A DNA stretch of 64,000 nucleotides from Caballeronia glebae (GTDB lineage Bacteria > Pseudomonadota > Gammaproteobacteria > Burkholderiales > Burkholderiaceae): assembly GCF_001545035.1 (NCBI RefSeq), contig NZ_FCOJ02000003.1, forward strand, positions 62,001 through 126,000, written 5' to 3'. Of the stretch, positions 24,887-32,641 are shown in pieces (the stretch's first letter is position 1; each line of letters begins with the position of its first letter). The notes beneath the pieces were generated by a model. The model did no database searches. It worked only from the letters and a program-made list of their open reading frames with translations, and was not told the origin of the DNA. The translations under genes were made by a program, and so were the position numbers.

Positions 24887-26104
24887 ATGAATCATTCCCT
24901 CAATTCCATTCGTGCAGCGGGCATGCTGGCGGCATGCATCGCGCTCGCGCCATCGGCTTCGGATGCCGCCGTGAAGATCTGCACGTTTCCCGGTAGCCCT
25001 TCGGCGGCGCTGGATCGTAGCGTGGCGCAAGCCGTCTTCGCGCGCGCGAACATCGCCGCGACGTTCGTGTCGCACGGTATCGGCGAAGGCGACGACGACG
25101 GCGTGTCGCTCCACGAACTCGACAAGACGCTCGCGCGCGATTGCGATGTTATCGCGGGCTTTCCCCGCTCCACGGTAGCCGATGCATCCGGCAGCAAGAT
25201 GCAGTTTTCGCGCGGCTATTTGCGCGCGGGCTACGTCAGCATCGAAGCGCCCGGCGTCGAACTGAACGACGCGGCCAAGCGCACGGTCGCCGCGACATAC
25301 GCAAGCCCCGCACAACTGATCGCCGTGCAACAGCACGACATCACGTTAGATCTTGAGAACACGTCGGCATCGACGGTCGATGCCGTTGCGAACGGACGCG
25401 CTCGACGTGCAATCGTGTGGTATCCGGCTGTCGTCGCTTATCGCAGGGCGCATCCGGAACATAGCTTCACCGTTGCAACCGCGGATTCGCCGTATGCGGA
25501 CTGGCATCTGGCATTCGCATTCGGCGATAGAAGCGCCCCGTTGCGCCCACGCATCGACGATGCGCTTACATCGATGACCAACGAAGGCCGCCTGCAAGCT
25601 ATGACGAAGCTATGGACGCTGCCTGTCCAGACCGCTTCGGCGGCGCGCTATCTCGACACGCCTTCCGCAGCCTCGTCGATGCATTCGGGCTTCATGCTCG
25701 CGGATGCGAACGCAGCGCGCGCCGGCCGTTTCATCAAGGTCGCGAATGAGGGAGGAGCCGAACCGCCGACGTTCGAACAAGCGCAAACCACGCACGGCAA
25801 GACGCTTTATTCGAGCTCGTGCGCGAAGTGTCACGGCGCGCAGTTGCAAGGCGTGACCGCACCCGCGTTGCAAGGTCCTTCGTTCGCGCCGCCATCGAAC
25901 TCGCATCTCACTCTCGGCGGCATCTTCACCTATATGACGACCAATATGCCGGCGGATCGTCCAGGCAAGATGAAAGATCAGGACTATGCCGACATCATGG
26001 CCTTCCTGCTCATGTCGAACGGCTACAAGCCAGGCGGACCGAAGATGACAGCCGACAGCGCGCGCGCATCGAAACTGCCGCTCAACGCCGGGCCCGCCCG
26101 ATAA
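24887..26104 (+). CDS. Periplasmic binding protein-cytochrome c fusion (XoxJ/MxaJ-like plus c-type haem domain)
   Basis: The 405-residue protein has a signal peptide (AAGMLAACIALAPSASDA), a region from about residue 28 to 265 resembling a type II solute-binding fold (VKICTFPGSPSAALDRSVAQAVF, ELDKTLARDCDVIAGFPRST), and a C-terminal single-haem cytochrome c with SSSCAKCHGAQLQG and later methionines such as MTTNMPADRPGKM as possible axial ligand. In methylotrophs the MxaJ/XoxJ protein and the cytochrome MxaG/XoxG are separate genes. Here both follow the PQQ dehydrogenase as one chain, so it probably docks to and accepts electrons from that enzyme. Confidence 0.85.
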   Translation: MNHSLNSIRAAGMLAACIALAPSASDAAVKICTFPGSPSAALDRSVAQAVFARANIAATFVSHGIGEGDDDGVSLHELDKTLARDCDVIAGFPRSTVADASGSKMQFSRGYLRAGYVSIEAPGVELNDAAKRTVAATYASPAQLIAVQQHDITLDLENTSASTVDAVANGRARRAIVWYPAVVAYRRAHPEHSFTVATADSPYADWHLAFAFGDRSAPLRPRIDDALTSMTNEGRLQAMTKLWTLPVQTASAARYLDTPSAASSMHSGFMLADANAARAGRFIKVANEGGAEPPTFEQAQTTHGKTLYSSSCAKCHGAQLQGVTAPALQGPSFAPPSNSHLTLGGIFTYMTTNMPADRPGKMKDQDYADIMAFLLMSNGYKPGGPKMTADSARASKLPLNAGPAR

Positions 26105-26133
26105 GGCCGGCATATGAACACCGTCCGCGCGGG

Positions 26134-26162
26134 TTTAAATACATCACAACGTGACATATAAT
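26134..26162 (+). promoter_or_regulatory. Sigma-70-type promoter
   Basis: A perfect TATAAT at 26157-26162 is preceded by TTTAAA with a 17-base spacer. It lies about 85 bases ahead of the small membrane protein start and makes that gene independent of the upstream PQQ operon. Confidence 0.55.
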
Positions 26163-26248
26163 TGAGATGTCGCGCGGGCGGATCGACACGGCCGCAACGC
26201 GGCGCAACGTGCAAGTCAGCCGGTTCGAACCGGCGGGAGGCCAGCGTC

Positions 26249-26434
26249 GTGCTCATCGATAACAATTTTGAAATCGGCTATCTTGTCGTGGTTTTTGCTT
26301 TGCTCGGCGTCATCCTGATCGGCGCGCTGCTCACGGCGCTGCATCTGGATCGCTGGCATCCGAAGCTCATCGGCGCAGCCCTCGGGGCGCTACTCGGGCT
26401 TGCACTGATCGAAGCGGTGCCGATCCTCACCTGA
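26249..26434 (+). CDS. Small two-helix membrane protein
   Basis: The 61-residue product contains two hydrophobic helices (IGYLVVVFALLGVILIGALL and LIGAALGALLGLALIEAVPIL) separated by a short HLDRWHPK loop. GTG 26249 is selected because GGGAGG lies eight bases upstream; an in-frame ATG at 26162 would add a low-quality arginine-rich head. A 16-base palindrome GCCGGTTCGAACCGGC at 26219-26234 abuts the ribosome site and could control its access. Function unknown. Confidence 0.65.
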   Translation: MLIDNNFEIGYLVVVFALLGVILIGALLTALHLDRWHPKLIGAALGALLGLALIEAVPILT

Positions 26435-26480
26435 CGGCACACCCTGACGCTTCGTCGAAACTTCGGTTCGTCGCGACACA

Positions 26481-26530
26481 AGGCGGCGCACATGCCCGGC
26501 AACATCGGGCATGTGCGCCGCCTTGTTTCC
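26481..26530 (+). terminator. Long-stem terminator
   Basis: An 18-base perfect stem (arms 26481-26498 and 26506-26523, left arm AGGCGGCGCACATGCCCG) with a seven-base loop is followed by TGTTTCCTTTTCC. It separates the small membrane protein from the FUSC gene and probably ends the upstream transcript despite an imperfect T tract. Confidence 0.7.
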
Positions 26531-26649
26531 TTTTCCCTCTGAACAAACTTCATTCGTTTCGCGCCGTGCGCATTGGCATAATGCAGCACCGGGCGCGCGC
26601 GTGCGTCGCGTCTTCGCGCCCGTCCCGCTTCGTCACCCACCGAGACCGC

Positions 26650-27711
26650 ATGACTGCGATTACCCGCACTCCACCTCAGGCGCGCGCCTTCTTCGGCGCA
26701 CCCGAAGCAAGACGCCTCCTTCGCACGCTGATGAGTTGCACGATCAGCTACGGCGCCGCGCGACTCGCTACGCTGCCCGAAGGATATTGGGCGCTCATTA
26801 CGACGCTCGTCGTCGTGACGCAACCGACCCTCACGCAGGCCGTCGATATCGCGCGCGATCAGATCATCGGCGCGTTCATCGGCGCGATGGCGGGCGTGCT
26901 CGGCATCGTCGCGATGCAGCGCGGGGCGCCGCCGCTCGCGGTCTTCTCGATCGCGCTCGTGCCGCTTGCCGCGTTGAGCGCAAAGCGTCCCGCACTCAGG
27001 CTCGCATGCGTGACGCTGGTGATCGTCGTGCTGATTCCGGCGGGACCGGGCTCGCCTTTCGAGCGGCCGATGCATCGCGTGCTGGAGATTCTGATCGGCG
27101 CGGCTTCGTCGTTCGTCGTGTCTGCGGTCTGGCCGAATCCCACACTCAAGGCCGCGCATCGCAGCGTCGCGGATACATTGAAGAGTCTCGGTCAGTTGAT
27201 CGGGCTTTATCTGTCGGGCGAGCCGAACGAAGCTCGCGCGACGCGCCTCGAAACGCAAAGCACCGATGCACAAAAAGCTCTGGACGATGCATTGAAGGAA
27301 GCTGAACGCGAGCACGTCATCGTGCTCGTGCAGGATCGTCGCTCGGATGCCATCGATAAGGCAGCGCCTTTTCTGCGGCGTCTGCATGGCGATGCGCTCT
27401 TCCTCGCGAAAGCGGTATCGCACCTCGACCGCGATACTTGCGCGGCCCGGCTCGGCACGACCGGTCGCGAATTGCAGGCGTTGTTCGAGACGCTCGCGGG
27501 CGTGCTTGCATCGAATCGTCCATCGAATCGTCAGGACGATGCGAAGCTCGCGGGCGCACGGTCGGCCGTGGAGGACATCAAGAGCATGCTCGCCCAGCAA
27601 GAGGCGACGCACGGCGCGCAGGCCGTGGCGCAGTTCGTGATCGGCTTGATCGTCGCGGATCTCGATGCGCTGATCGCCACGATCTATCCACCGAAGGAGT
27701 CAGCGGCCTAG
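26650..27711 (+). CDS. FUSC-family inner-membrane protein (fusaric acid resistance-like)
   Basis: The 353-residue protein has an N-terminal set of about six membrane segments with the FUSC pattern (LMSCTISYGAARLATLPEGYWALITTLVVVTQPT, then DIARDQIIGAFIGAMAGVLG, RVLEILIGAASSFVVSAVWP) and a long soluble helical C-terminus. Only one membrane block is present, as in the shorter members. Relatives are components of aromatic acid efflux systems. ATG 26650 is preferred to the in-frame start 28 codons upstream, which adds basic residues. It converges with the PLP enzyme gene, overlapping by four bases. Confidence 0.85.
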   Translation: MTAITRTPPQARAFFGAPEARRLLRTLMSCTISYGAARLATLPEGYWALITTLVVVTQPTLTQAVDIARDQIIGAFIGAMAGVLGIVAMQRGAPPLAVFSIALVPLAALSAKRPALRLACVTLVIVVLIPAGPGSPFERPMHRVLEILIGAASSFVVSAVWPNPTLKAAHRSVADTLKSLGQLIGLYLSGEPNEARATRLETQSTDAQKALDDALKEAEREHVIVLVQDRRSDAIDKAAPFLRRLHGDALFLAKAVSHLDRDTCAARLGTTGRELQALFETLAGVLASNRPSNRQDDAKLAGARSAVEDIKSMLAQQEATHGAQAVAQFVIGLIVADLDALIATIYPPKESAA

Positions 27712-28889
27712 CGCGAGAGACCGCGTGCATCGATCCGCCATATATCGGTCACGCGTTCGCCTCGATAGCACACGTATTCGTCGTAGAGATTCACGGTCGG
27801 ATCGCAATGGCCCGGCGGCAACAGCAGACGCTTGCCGACGAGATCCGCAAAGCGGCCTTCAGAATCGTGCTGCGCTTGCAGCATGCCGTGCTCATCGTTC
27901 GCGGAGACATACGCAAGCGCGGGCTCGGCGCTCGCATCGAGCCAGTTCGCGCTGCGCGGCAAGCCCGAATCCACCGCCAGACCCTTCAGGCCGACATCGC
28001 ATACGGCCATGCCGGGCCGCGTCGCGCTCATGACCGTCGACAGCACGAATAGGCTATGACGCCAGCGCAATTCGCCGCTCCAGCCGATGCCGCCATAATC
28101 GCCATCCATGAACAGATACGAGCCGGGCTGCAATTCGGTGAAGACGCCGCTCGCCGCATCGAACTCGACGGTGCCGGTGCCGCCTCCCGTCACGATATCG
28201 CAACGCACGCCGCGTGCATCGAGCGCGCGGACGTAGCGTGCCGCGATATCGGCGGCGCGGTTTGCTTCGGCCTTGCGCGCGGTCCAGTCGGCGACATGCT
28301 GGATGCCGCCGTGGTAGGCCTGCAGTCCCGCGAAGCGCAGCGCGCTCTGCGCCGCAATGCCGTCGACGAGCGCGAGCAGCGCATCTTCGCTCGTCACGCC
28401 GCAGCGATGCTGACCCGCATCGACTTCCGGCAGGACGTCGATCGCTACGCCTGCGCGCGCCGCCGCGTCACCGAGCGCCTGGACTTGCGGCAACGCATCC
28501 ACGCATACCGAGAGCCGCACATGCGACGCGAGTTCGACGGCCATCGCGAGTTTGTCCGCGCCGACGAACTCGTTGCTGACATGAATGCTCGCGATGCCCG
28601 CCGCCGCGAACGGATACGCCTCCGACAGCTTCTGACAACACACGCCGACCGCGCCCGCGCCGATCTGACGCTTCGCGATCTCGCTGGACTTGTGCGCCTT
28701 CGCGTGCGGACGCAACGCCACGCCATGACGCGCCGCGAATGCCGCCATCGCCGCGAGATTGGCGTCGAAGGCATCGAGATCGATCATCAGGGAAGGCGTG
28801 GCGACGGATGCGAGTGAATCGCCCACGCGGGCGGCGAGAGGAGGTGCGAGCGTCATGGCGGGTCGGGTCGATGAAGTTGGATCAGGCAT
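27708..28889 (-). CDS. PLP-dependent DSD1-family enzyme (D-threonine aldolase/D-serine dehydratase-like)
   Basis: The 393-residue protein has the alanine-racemase-type barrel start TPSLMIDLDAFDANLAAMAAFA, the PLP lysine in LRPHAKAHKS, GVCCQKLSEAY, DVLPEVDAGQHRCGV and the C-terminal metal/PLP region GHCDPTVNLYDEYVCYRG, where His and Cys ligands are typical of D-serine dehydratases and D-threonine aldolases. It would cleave or dehydrate a beta-hydroxy-D-amino acid. It is the last gene of the minus-strand cluster. The family also contains beta-hydroxyaspartate aldolase, noteworthy given the aminotransferase in this cluster. Confidence 0.9.
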   Translation of the reverse strand: MPDPTSSTRPAMTLAPPLAARVGDSLASVATPSLMIDLDAFDANLAAMAAFAARHGVALRPHAKAHKSSEIAKRQIGAGAVGVCCQKLSEAYPFAAAGIASIHVSNEFVGADKLAMAVELASHVRLSVCVDALPQVQALGDAAARAGVAIDVLPEVDAGQHRCGVTSEDALLALVDGIAAQSALRFAGLQAYHGGIQHVADWTARKAEANRAADIAARYVRALDARGVRCDIVTGGGTGTVEFDAASGVFTELQPGSYLFMDGDYGGIGWSGELRWRHSLFVLSTVMSATRPGMAVCDVGLKGLAVDSGLPRSANWLDASAEPALAYVSANDEHGMLQAQHDSEGRFADLVGKRLLLPPGHCDPTVNLYDEYVCYRGERVTDIWRIDARGLSR

Positions 28890-28952
28890 CGATCATAGCG
28901 TCTGCATGTTGCATGATGAATGCATAAAACCATTTTTGCTCGCGCGTCGATC

Positions 28953-30191
28953 TCACGCGGGAACTTCCGTTTCCAGGATCGCGCCTTCGTCCTTGAGCGC
29001 CTGAATGCGTGCTTCATCGAAGCCATATTCGTCGAGCACTTCGCCCGTGTGCTGCCCGAGCAGCGGCGCGGGACGCGAAGCCTTCGTGCAACCCTCCGAG
29101 AAGTGAATCGGCAAGCCGATGCCGCGCATCGGGCCTGCGAGCGGGTGCGCTGTCTCGACGATCATCCCGCGCGCGATCGCCTGCTCGTGCGACGACGCTT
29201 CCGGCACGCCCAGCACCGCGCCGCTGGGCAAGCCGATCTCATCGAACGAAACGAGCCACTCGTCGGTCGTGCGCTCGACAAGGCGCGCGCTCAGGATCTC
29301 GACAAGCGCCTCGCGATGCTTGAGGCGACCCGCATTGGTCTGAAAGCGTTCGTCTTCGTCGAGGCCCGGAATATTCAACACGCCGACGAGACGCTCGTAG
29401 TTGCTCTGATTCGCCGCGCCGATGTTGACCCAGCCGTCGCGCGTGCGAAATGCCTGATACGGCGCGCTCGTCGGATTGGCCGAGCCGGCTTTCGGCAAGA
29501 CCGTGCCATCCGCGAAGTAATTGGCGAAGGCCCAGTACATCTGCTGCAGGCCGGCTTCGAAGAGCGAGGTATCGACCATCTGCCCGAGGCCGGTCGCCTG
29601 CTTTCTCGCATAGGCCGCGCTGATGCCGAGCGCCGCCAGAATGCCCGCGTTGATGTCCGTGACGGGCGAACCGGCCTTGATCGGCGCTTGCCCCGGCTCG
29701 CCGGTCATGCTCATCAGACCGCTCAGGCCTTGCGCGATGAGATCGAAGCCGCCCTTGTCGGCCATCGGTCCGCTGCGGCCATAACCCGATATCGCGCAAT
29801 AGATAAGCCCGGGATTCATCGCCTTGAGCGCTTCATATCCCATGCCGAGCTTTTCCATCGTGCCGCGTCGATAGTTCTCCGTCACAACGTCCGCGCTCGC
29901 AAGCATCTTTCTCAGCACTTCCTTGCCGCCTTCCGTCTTCAGATTGAGGGCGATGCCGCGCTTGTTGCGGTTCACGATCATGAACGAAGCCGATTCTCCG
30001 CTCGGGAGAATGGGCGCGAAACGACGGCAATCGTCGCCGCCGGGGAACTTCTCCACCTTGATGACGTCGGCGCCCATGTCCGCGAGCATCATCCCGCAGA
30101 TCGGCCCCGACATGATGTGCGCGAGCTCGATCACGCGCATGCCCGCAAGCGGACCCGCGCCAGGCGCTGCCGTCGATTTCGTGTCTGCCAT
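28953..30191 (-). CDS. CaiB/BaiF-type family III CoA transferase
   Basis: The 412-residue protein shows the class III signature: GMRVIELAHIMSGPICGMMLADMGADVIKVEKF, the RNKRGIALNLKTEGGKEVLRK segment, the catalytic aspartate region in GSPVTDINAGILAALG and the late GIGLPIHFSEG. These enzymes move CoA from an acyl donor to a carboxylate in the cytoplasm. ATG 30191 is one base from the upstream enoyl-CoA hydratase stop, so the two are coupled and likely process one acyl-CoA substrate. Confidence 0.93.
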   Translation of the reverse strand: MADTKSTAAPGAGPLAGMRVIELAHIMSGPICGMMLADMGADVIKVEKFPGGDDCRRFAPILPSGESASFMIVNRNKRGIALNLKTEGGKEVLRKMLASADVVTENYRRGTMEKLGMGYEALKAMNPGLIYCAISGYGRSGPMADKGGFDLIAQGLSGLMSMTGEPGQAPIKAGSPVTDINAGILAALGISAAYARKQATGLGQMVDTSLFEAGLQQMYWAFANYFADGTVLPKAGSANPTSAPYQAFRTRDGWVNIGAANQSNYERLVGVLNIPGLDEDERFQTNAGRLKHREALVEILSARLVERTTDEWLVSFDEIGLPSGAVLGVPEASSHEQAIARGMIVETAHPLAGPMRGIGLPIHFSEGCTKASRPAPLLGQHTGEVLDEYGFDEARIQALKDEGAILETEVPA

Positions 30192-30192
30192 G

Positions 30193-30975
30193 TCAACGTC
30201 CCTTGAATTGCGGTTTGATCTTGTCGAGGAAGGCCTGATAGCCGGTGCGAAAATCCTCTGTGCCGAAGCATGCGAAGCCTTCATCGCGCTCTTCGTCGGT
30301 GAGCGGCTCGGGTTCCATCACGCGACGCACGAATTGCTTGTGCCAGCGCGCGACGAGCGGCGCGCCGTCCGCAATGCGCCGCGCGGTTTCATAAGCGTGC
30401 GCGGTGACTTCCCCATCCGCGACGACGCGCGTGACGAGGCCTTTCGCGAGCGCTTCCTTTGCATCGAAAATGCGTCCTTCGAGAAGTATTTCGAGCGCGG
30501 CGGCAGGCCCCGCCAGACGCACGAGCCCTTCCATTTCCGCATGCGCCATCACGAGGCCGAGATTCTTGATGGGCACGCCGAAGCGGCTCGATTCGCCGCA
30601 GATGCGCAGATCGCACATCGCGGCGATTTCGAGACCGCCGCCGACGCAGATGCCATGAATCATCGCGACGACCGGATGCCGGCACTCGCGCAATGCATGC
30701 AAAGTGCGATGTATGATCGCGCCATACGCGCGCGCCTGTCCGACGTTCGAGCGATCCGTGCGGAACTCTCCGATGTCGTTGCCCGGCGAAAACGCCTTTT
30801 CGCCCGCGCCGCGCAACACGATGCAGCGCAGTGTGTCGTCGCCGGACAGCGTCTCGATGGTCTCGCCGAGCGAGCGCCACAAGTGCTTGGTCATCGCGTT
30901 GAGCTTCTCGGGCCGGTCAATCACGACCGTCGCGATATCGCCGTCGCGCTCGATCAGGATGGATGGTTCCGCCAC
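30193..30975 (-). CDS. Enoyl-CoA hydratase/isomerase family protein
   Basis: The 260-residue crotonase-fold enzyme contains RPEKLNAMTKHLWRSLGETI, the oxyanion-hole residues in RGAGEKAFSPGNDIGEF and IHGICVGGGLEIAAMCDLRI, and the family's C-terminal KGLVTRVV. The first catalytic glutamate position of hydratases looks replaced near GLVMAHAEMEGL, so exact chemistry (hydration, isomerisation or hydrolysis) is open. The GTG start at 30975 has GGAGG upstream. It precedes the CoA transferase gene. Confidence 0.9.
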   Translation of the reverse strand: MAEPSILIERDGDIATVVIDRPEKLNAMTKHLWRSLGETIETLSGDDTLRCIVLRGAGEKAFSPGNDIGEFRTDRSNVGQARAYGAIIHRTLHALRECRHPVVAMIHGICVGGGLEIAAMCDLRICGESSRFGVPIKNLGLVMAHAEMEGLVRLAGPAAALEILLEGRIFDAKEALAKGLVTRVVADGEVTAHAYETARRIADGAPLVARWHKQFVRRVMEPEPLTDEERDEGFACFGTEDFRTGYQAFLDKIKPQFKGR

Positions 30976-31015
30976 GTCGCCTCCATGAATTGAATGCTAA
31001 ATGCGTTATTCGATG

Positions 31016-31046
31016 CGGTTCAATGCATGCAAAATGCATTGAACCG
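31016..31046. repeat. Perfect inverted repeat with GCATGCAAAATGC core (terminator-like)
   Basis: Thirteen-base arms CGGTTCAATGCAT and ATGCATTGAACCG enclose GCAAA, between the MFS and enoyl-CoA hydratase genes. It belongs to the GCATGCAAAATGC-type elements found in several spacers and could act as an mRNA-end hairpin for either part of the cluster. Confidence 0.7.
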
Positions 31047-31060
31047 TTGCCTGCGCAGGG

Positions 31061-32347
31061 TCACACGAACTTGCGCGCGTCAGCCGCGTCTTTCTCCTCC
31101 TCTACTTCGAGCGCGCGATCCGGGCGCATCGTGAACGACAGGATGATGCCCGCTGCCATCAGGATCATCGACACGGTGAACGGCAGGTTCCAGTTGCCCG
31201 TCCGGTCGATCAGCCAGCCGCCCATGACAGGGCTGATGATCGCCGCCAGCGCCGAACCCGAATTCATGATGCCGGACGCGGTGCCCGAATGCTTGGGCGC
31301 GATATCCATCGGCACGGACCACATCGGACCGATGGTCATTTCGTTGAAGAAGAAGCCGGCGGAAAGGCACACTGCCGCGAGCGTGATGGAGATGTCGGAA
31401 ACCAGCATGATCGGCGCGAGAGACAGCAGCGTCAGCAGCATGCACACGCCGACCATCACGTTGCGCGCGAGACGCACATTACCGCTTTTTCTCAGGATGC
31501 GGTCGGTGAGGGAACCACCGAGCCAGTCGCCGAGCACGCCCGCGAAGAACACGCCCGACGCGAACAACGCCGACTTGCCGAGCTGCATGTGATAGCTATG
31601 CAGGAAGTACTGCGGAATCCAGCCGAGAAAGAGCCACAGCACCCAGCCATAGCAAAAATATACGGCCGTGACGGGCGCCATGCGGCCGAGCAGCGCGCGC
31701 CATGGCACGGGGGTGCGTTGCTTCACGCCCGAATAGGTCGCGAGCGTCGCGCATTCGGTCTCCGTGATGCGCGGATGATCTCGCGGGTTGTCGCGGAAGT
31801 AGAAAACCCACGCCAGCGCCCAGATGAAACTGATGACCCCGGTGATGATGAACGCGCCGCGCCAGCTCGTCGCGATCATCAACCAGACGATGAGCGGCGG
31901 CGCCACTGCATTGCCGATGCGTGATGCTGCATGCGTAATGCCTTGTGCAAAGCCGCGCTGATCGGCGGGCATCCAGTTGGACATCGCGCGCGTCGCGGTC
32001 GGGAAGGTCGCGCCTTCGCCGAGGCCGAGCAGCACGCGTGCCACGATCAGCGATATGAAGCCGCCCGAGAGACCGGTCAGCACGGTGGCGCCCGCCCAGA
32101 TCATCGCGCACAGCGTGAGCGTGCGGCGCGGGCCGAAACGGTCGCCCACCCATCCACCGATGATCTGAAACACGAGATACGGATACGCAAATGCGGAAAA
32201 CACGAAACCGATTTGCGTGTGCGAGAGGCCAAGCTCCGCGCCGAACTGGACCGCCGCGGTGCTGACATTGACCCGGTCGATATAGGTGATGAAATACATC
32301 GCGCATAGCAGCAGCAAAACGCGCGTCGTGGCTCGACGGAACATCAT
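31061..32347 (-). CDS. MFS transporter, anion:cation symporter type
   Basis: The 428-residue protein has 12 predicted helices and the ACS opening LLLLCAMYFITYIDRVNVSTAAVQF, a DRFGPRRTLT loop between helices 2 and 3, and RVLLGLGEGATFPTATRAMSNW, all typical of glucarate/galactonate/hexuronate carriers. AAGGAGACG precedes the tandem ATG. It is placed between the FAD/Fe-S dehydrogenase and the CoA genes, and probably imports the acid metabolised by this cluster. Confidence 0.92.
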   Translation of the reverse strand: MMFRRATTRVLLLLCAMYFITYIDRVNVSTAAVQFGAELGLSHTQIGFVFSAFAYPYLVFQIIGGWVGDRFGPRRTLTLCAMIWAGATVLTGLSGGFISLIVARVLLGLGEGATFPTATRAMSNWMPADQRGFAQGITHAASRIGNAVAPPLIVWLMIATSWRGAFIITGVISFIWALAWVFYFRDNPRDHPRITETECATLATYSGVKQRTPVPWRALLGRMAPVTAVYFCYGWVLWLFLGWIPQYFLHSYHMQLGKSALFASGVFFAGVLGDWLGGSLTDRILRKSGNVRLARNVMVGVCMLLTLLSLAPIMLVSDISITLAAVCLSAGFFFNEMTIGPMWSVPMDIAPKHSGTASGIMNSGSALAAIISPVMGGWLIDRTGNWNLPFTVSMILMAAGIILSFTMRPDRALEVEEEKDAADARKFV

Positions 32348-32581
32348 CGTCTCCTTGTTGGCCGCGTGCGCGCCCGACGCCCTCGAATATCGAATGGCGC
32401 CGATGTCACGGCATGCGGAACTTCGCGTGGGTACGTCGGATGAGGACTGCGGCTCGACAGGAGCCTGCTTATTGCGTTCTACGGCGCAGCTTGCGAATGC
32501 GTGGTTTGCGCGGTGATGTCATGCTTCGTCTCCTGGTCGCGGCTCGTCGATGTCCGCTGTTTTGCTTCGGTGAATGAAACT

Positions 32582-32635
32582 CTCGTCTTGCTGGTCTTGC
32601 TGGTCTTGCTGGTCTTGCTGGTCTTGCTGGTCTTG
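32582..32635. repeat. 9-bp tandem repeat (CTGGTCTTG)
   Basis: Five perfect copies of CTGGTCTTG occupy 32591-32635, preceded by one imperfect copy (CTCGTCTTG). The array lies seven bases past the stop of the FAD/Fe-S dehydrogenase gene, in its 3 prime flank. The unit is a multiple of three but no credible protein crosses it. Copy number is likely to vary between strains. Confidence 0.9.
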
Positions 32636-32641
32636 CTGTCT

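Noticed and set aside
26219..26234. GGTTCGAACC resembling a tRNA T-loop
   Set aside because: No acceptor or anticodon stem can be built around it; it is a palindrome next to a ribosome site.
28920..30206. 428-codon plus-strand frame opposite the CoA transferase
   Set aside because: The protein is low-complexity Arg/Ala with no family features, and the opposite strand encodes a complete class III CoA transferase.
32582..32635. Possible CRISPR-like array
   Set aside because: Units are 9 bp and contiguous with no spacers; it is a simple tandem repeat.
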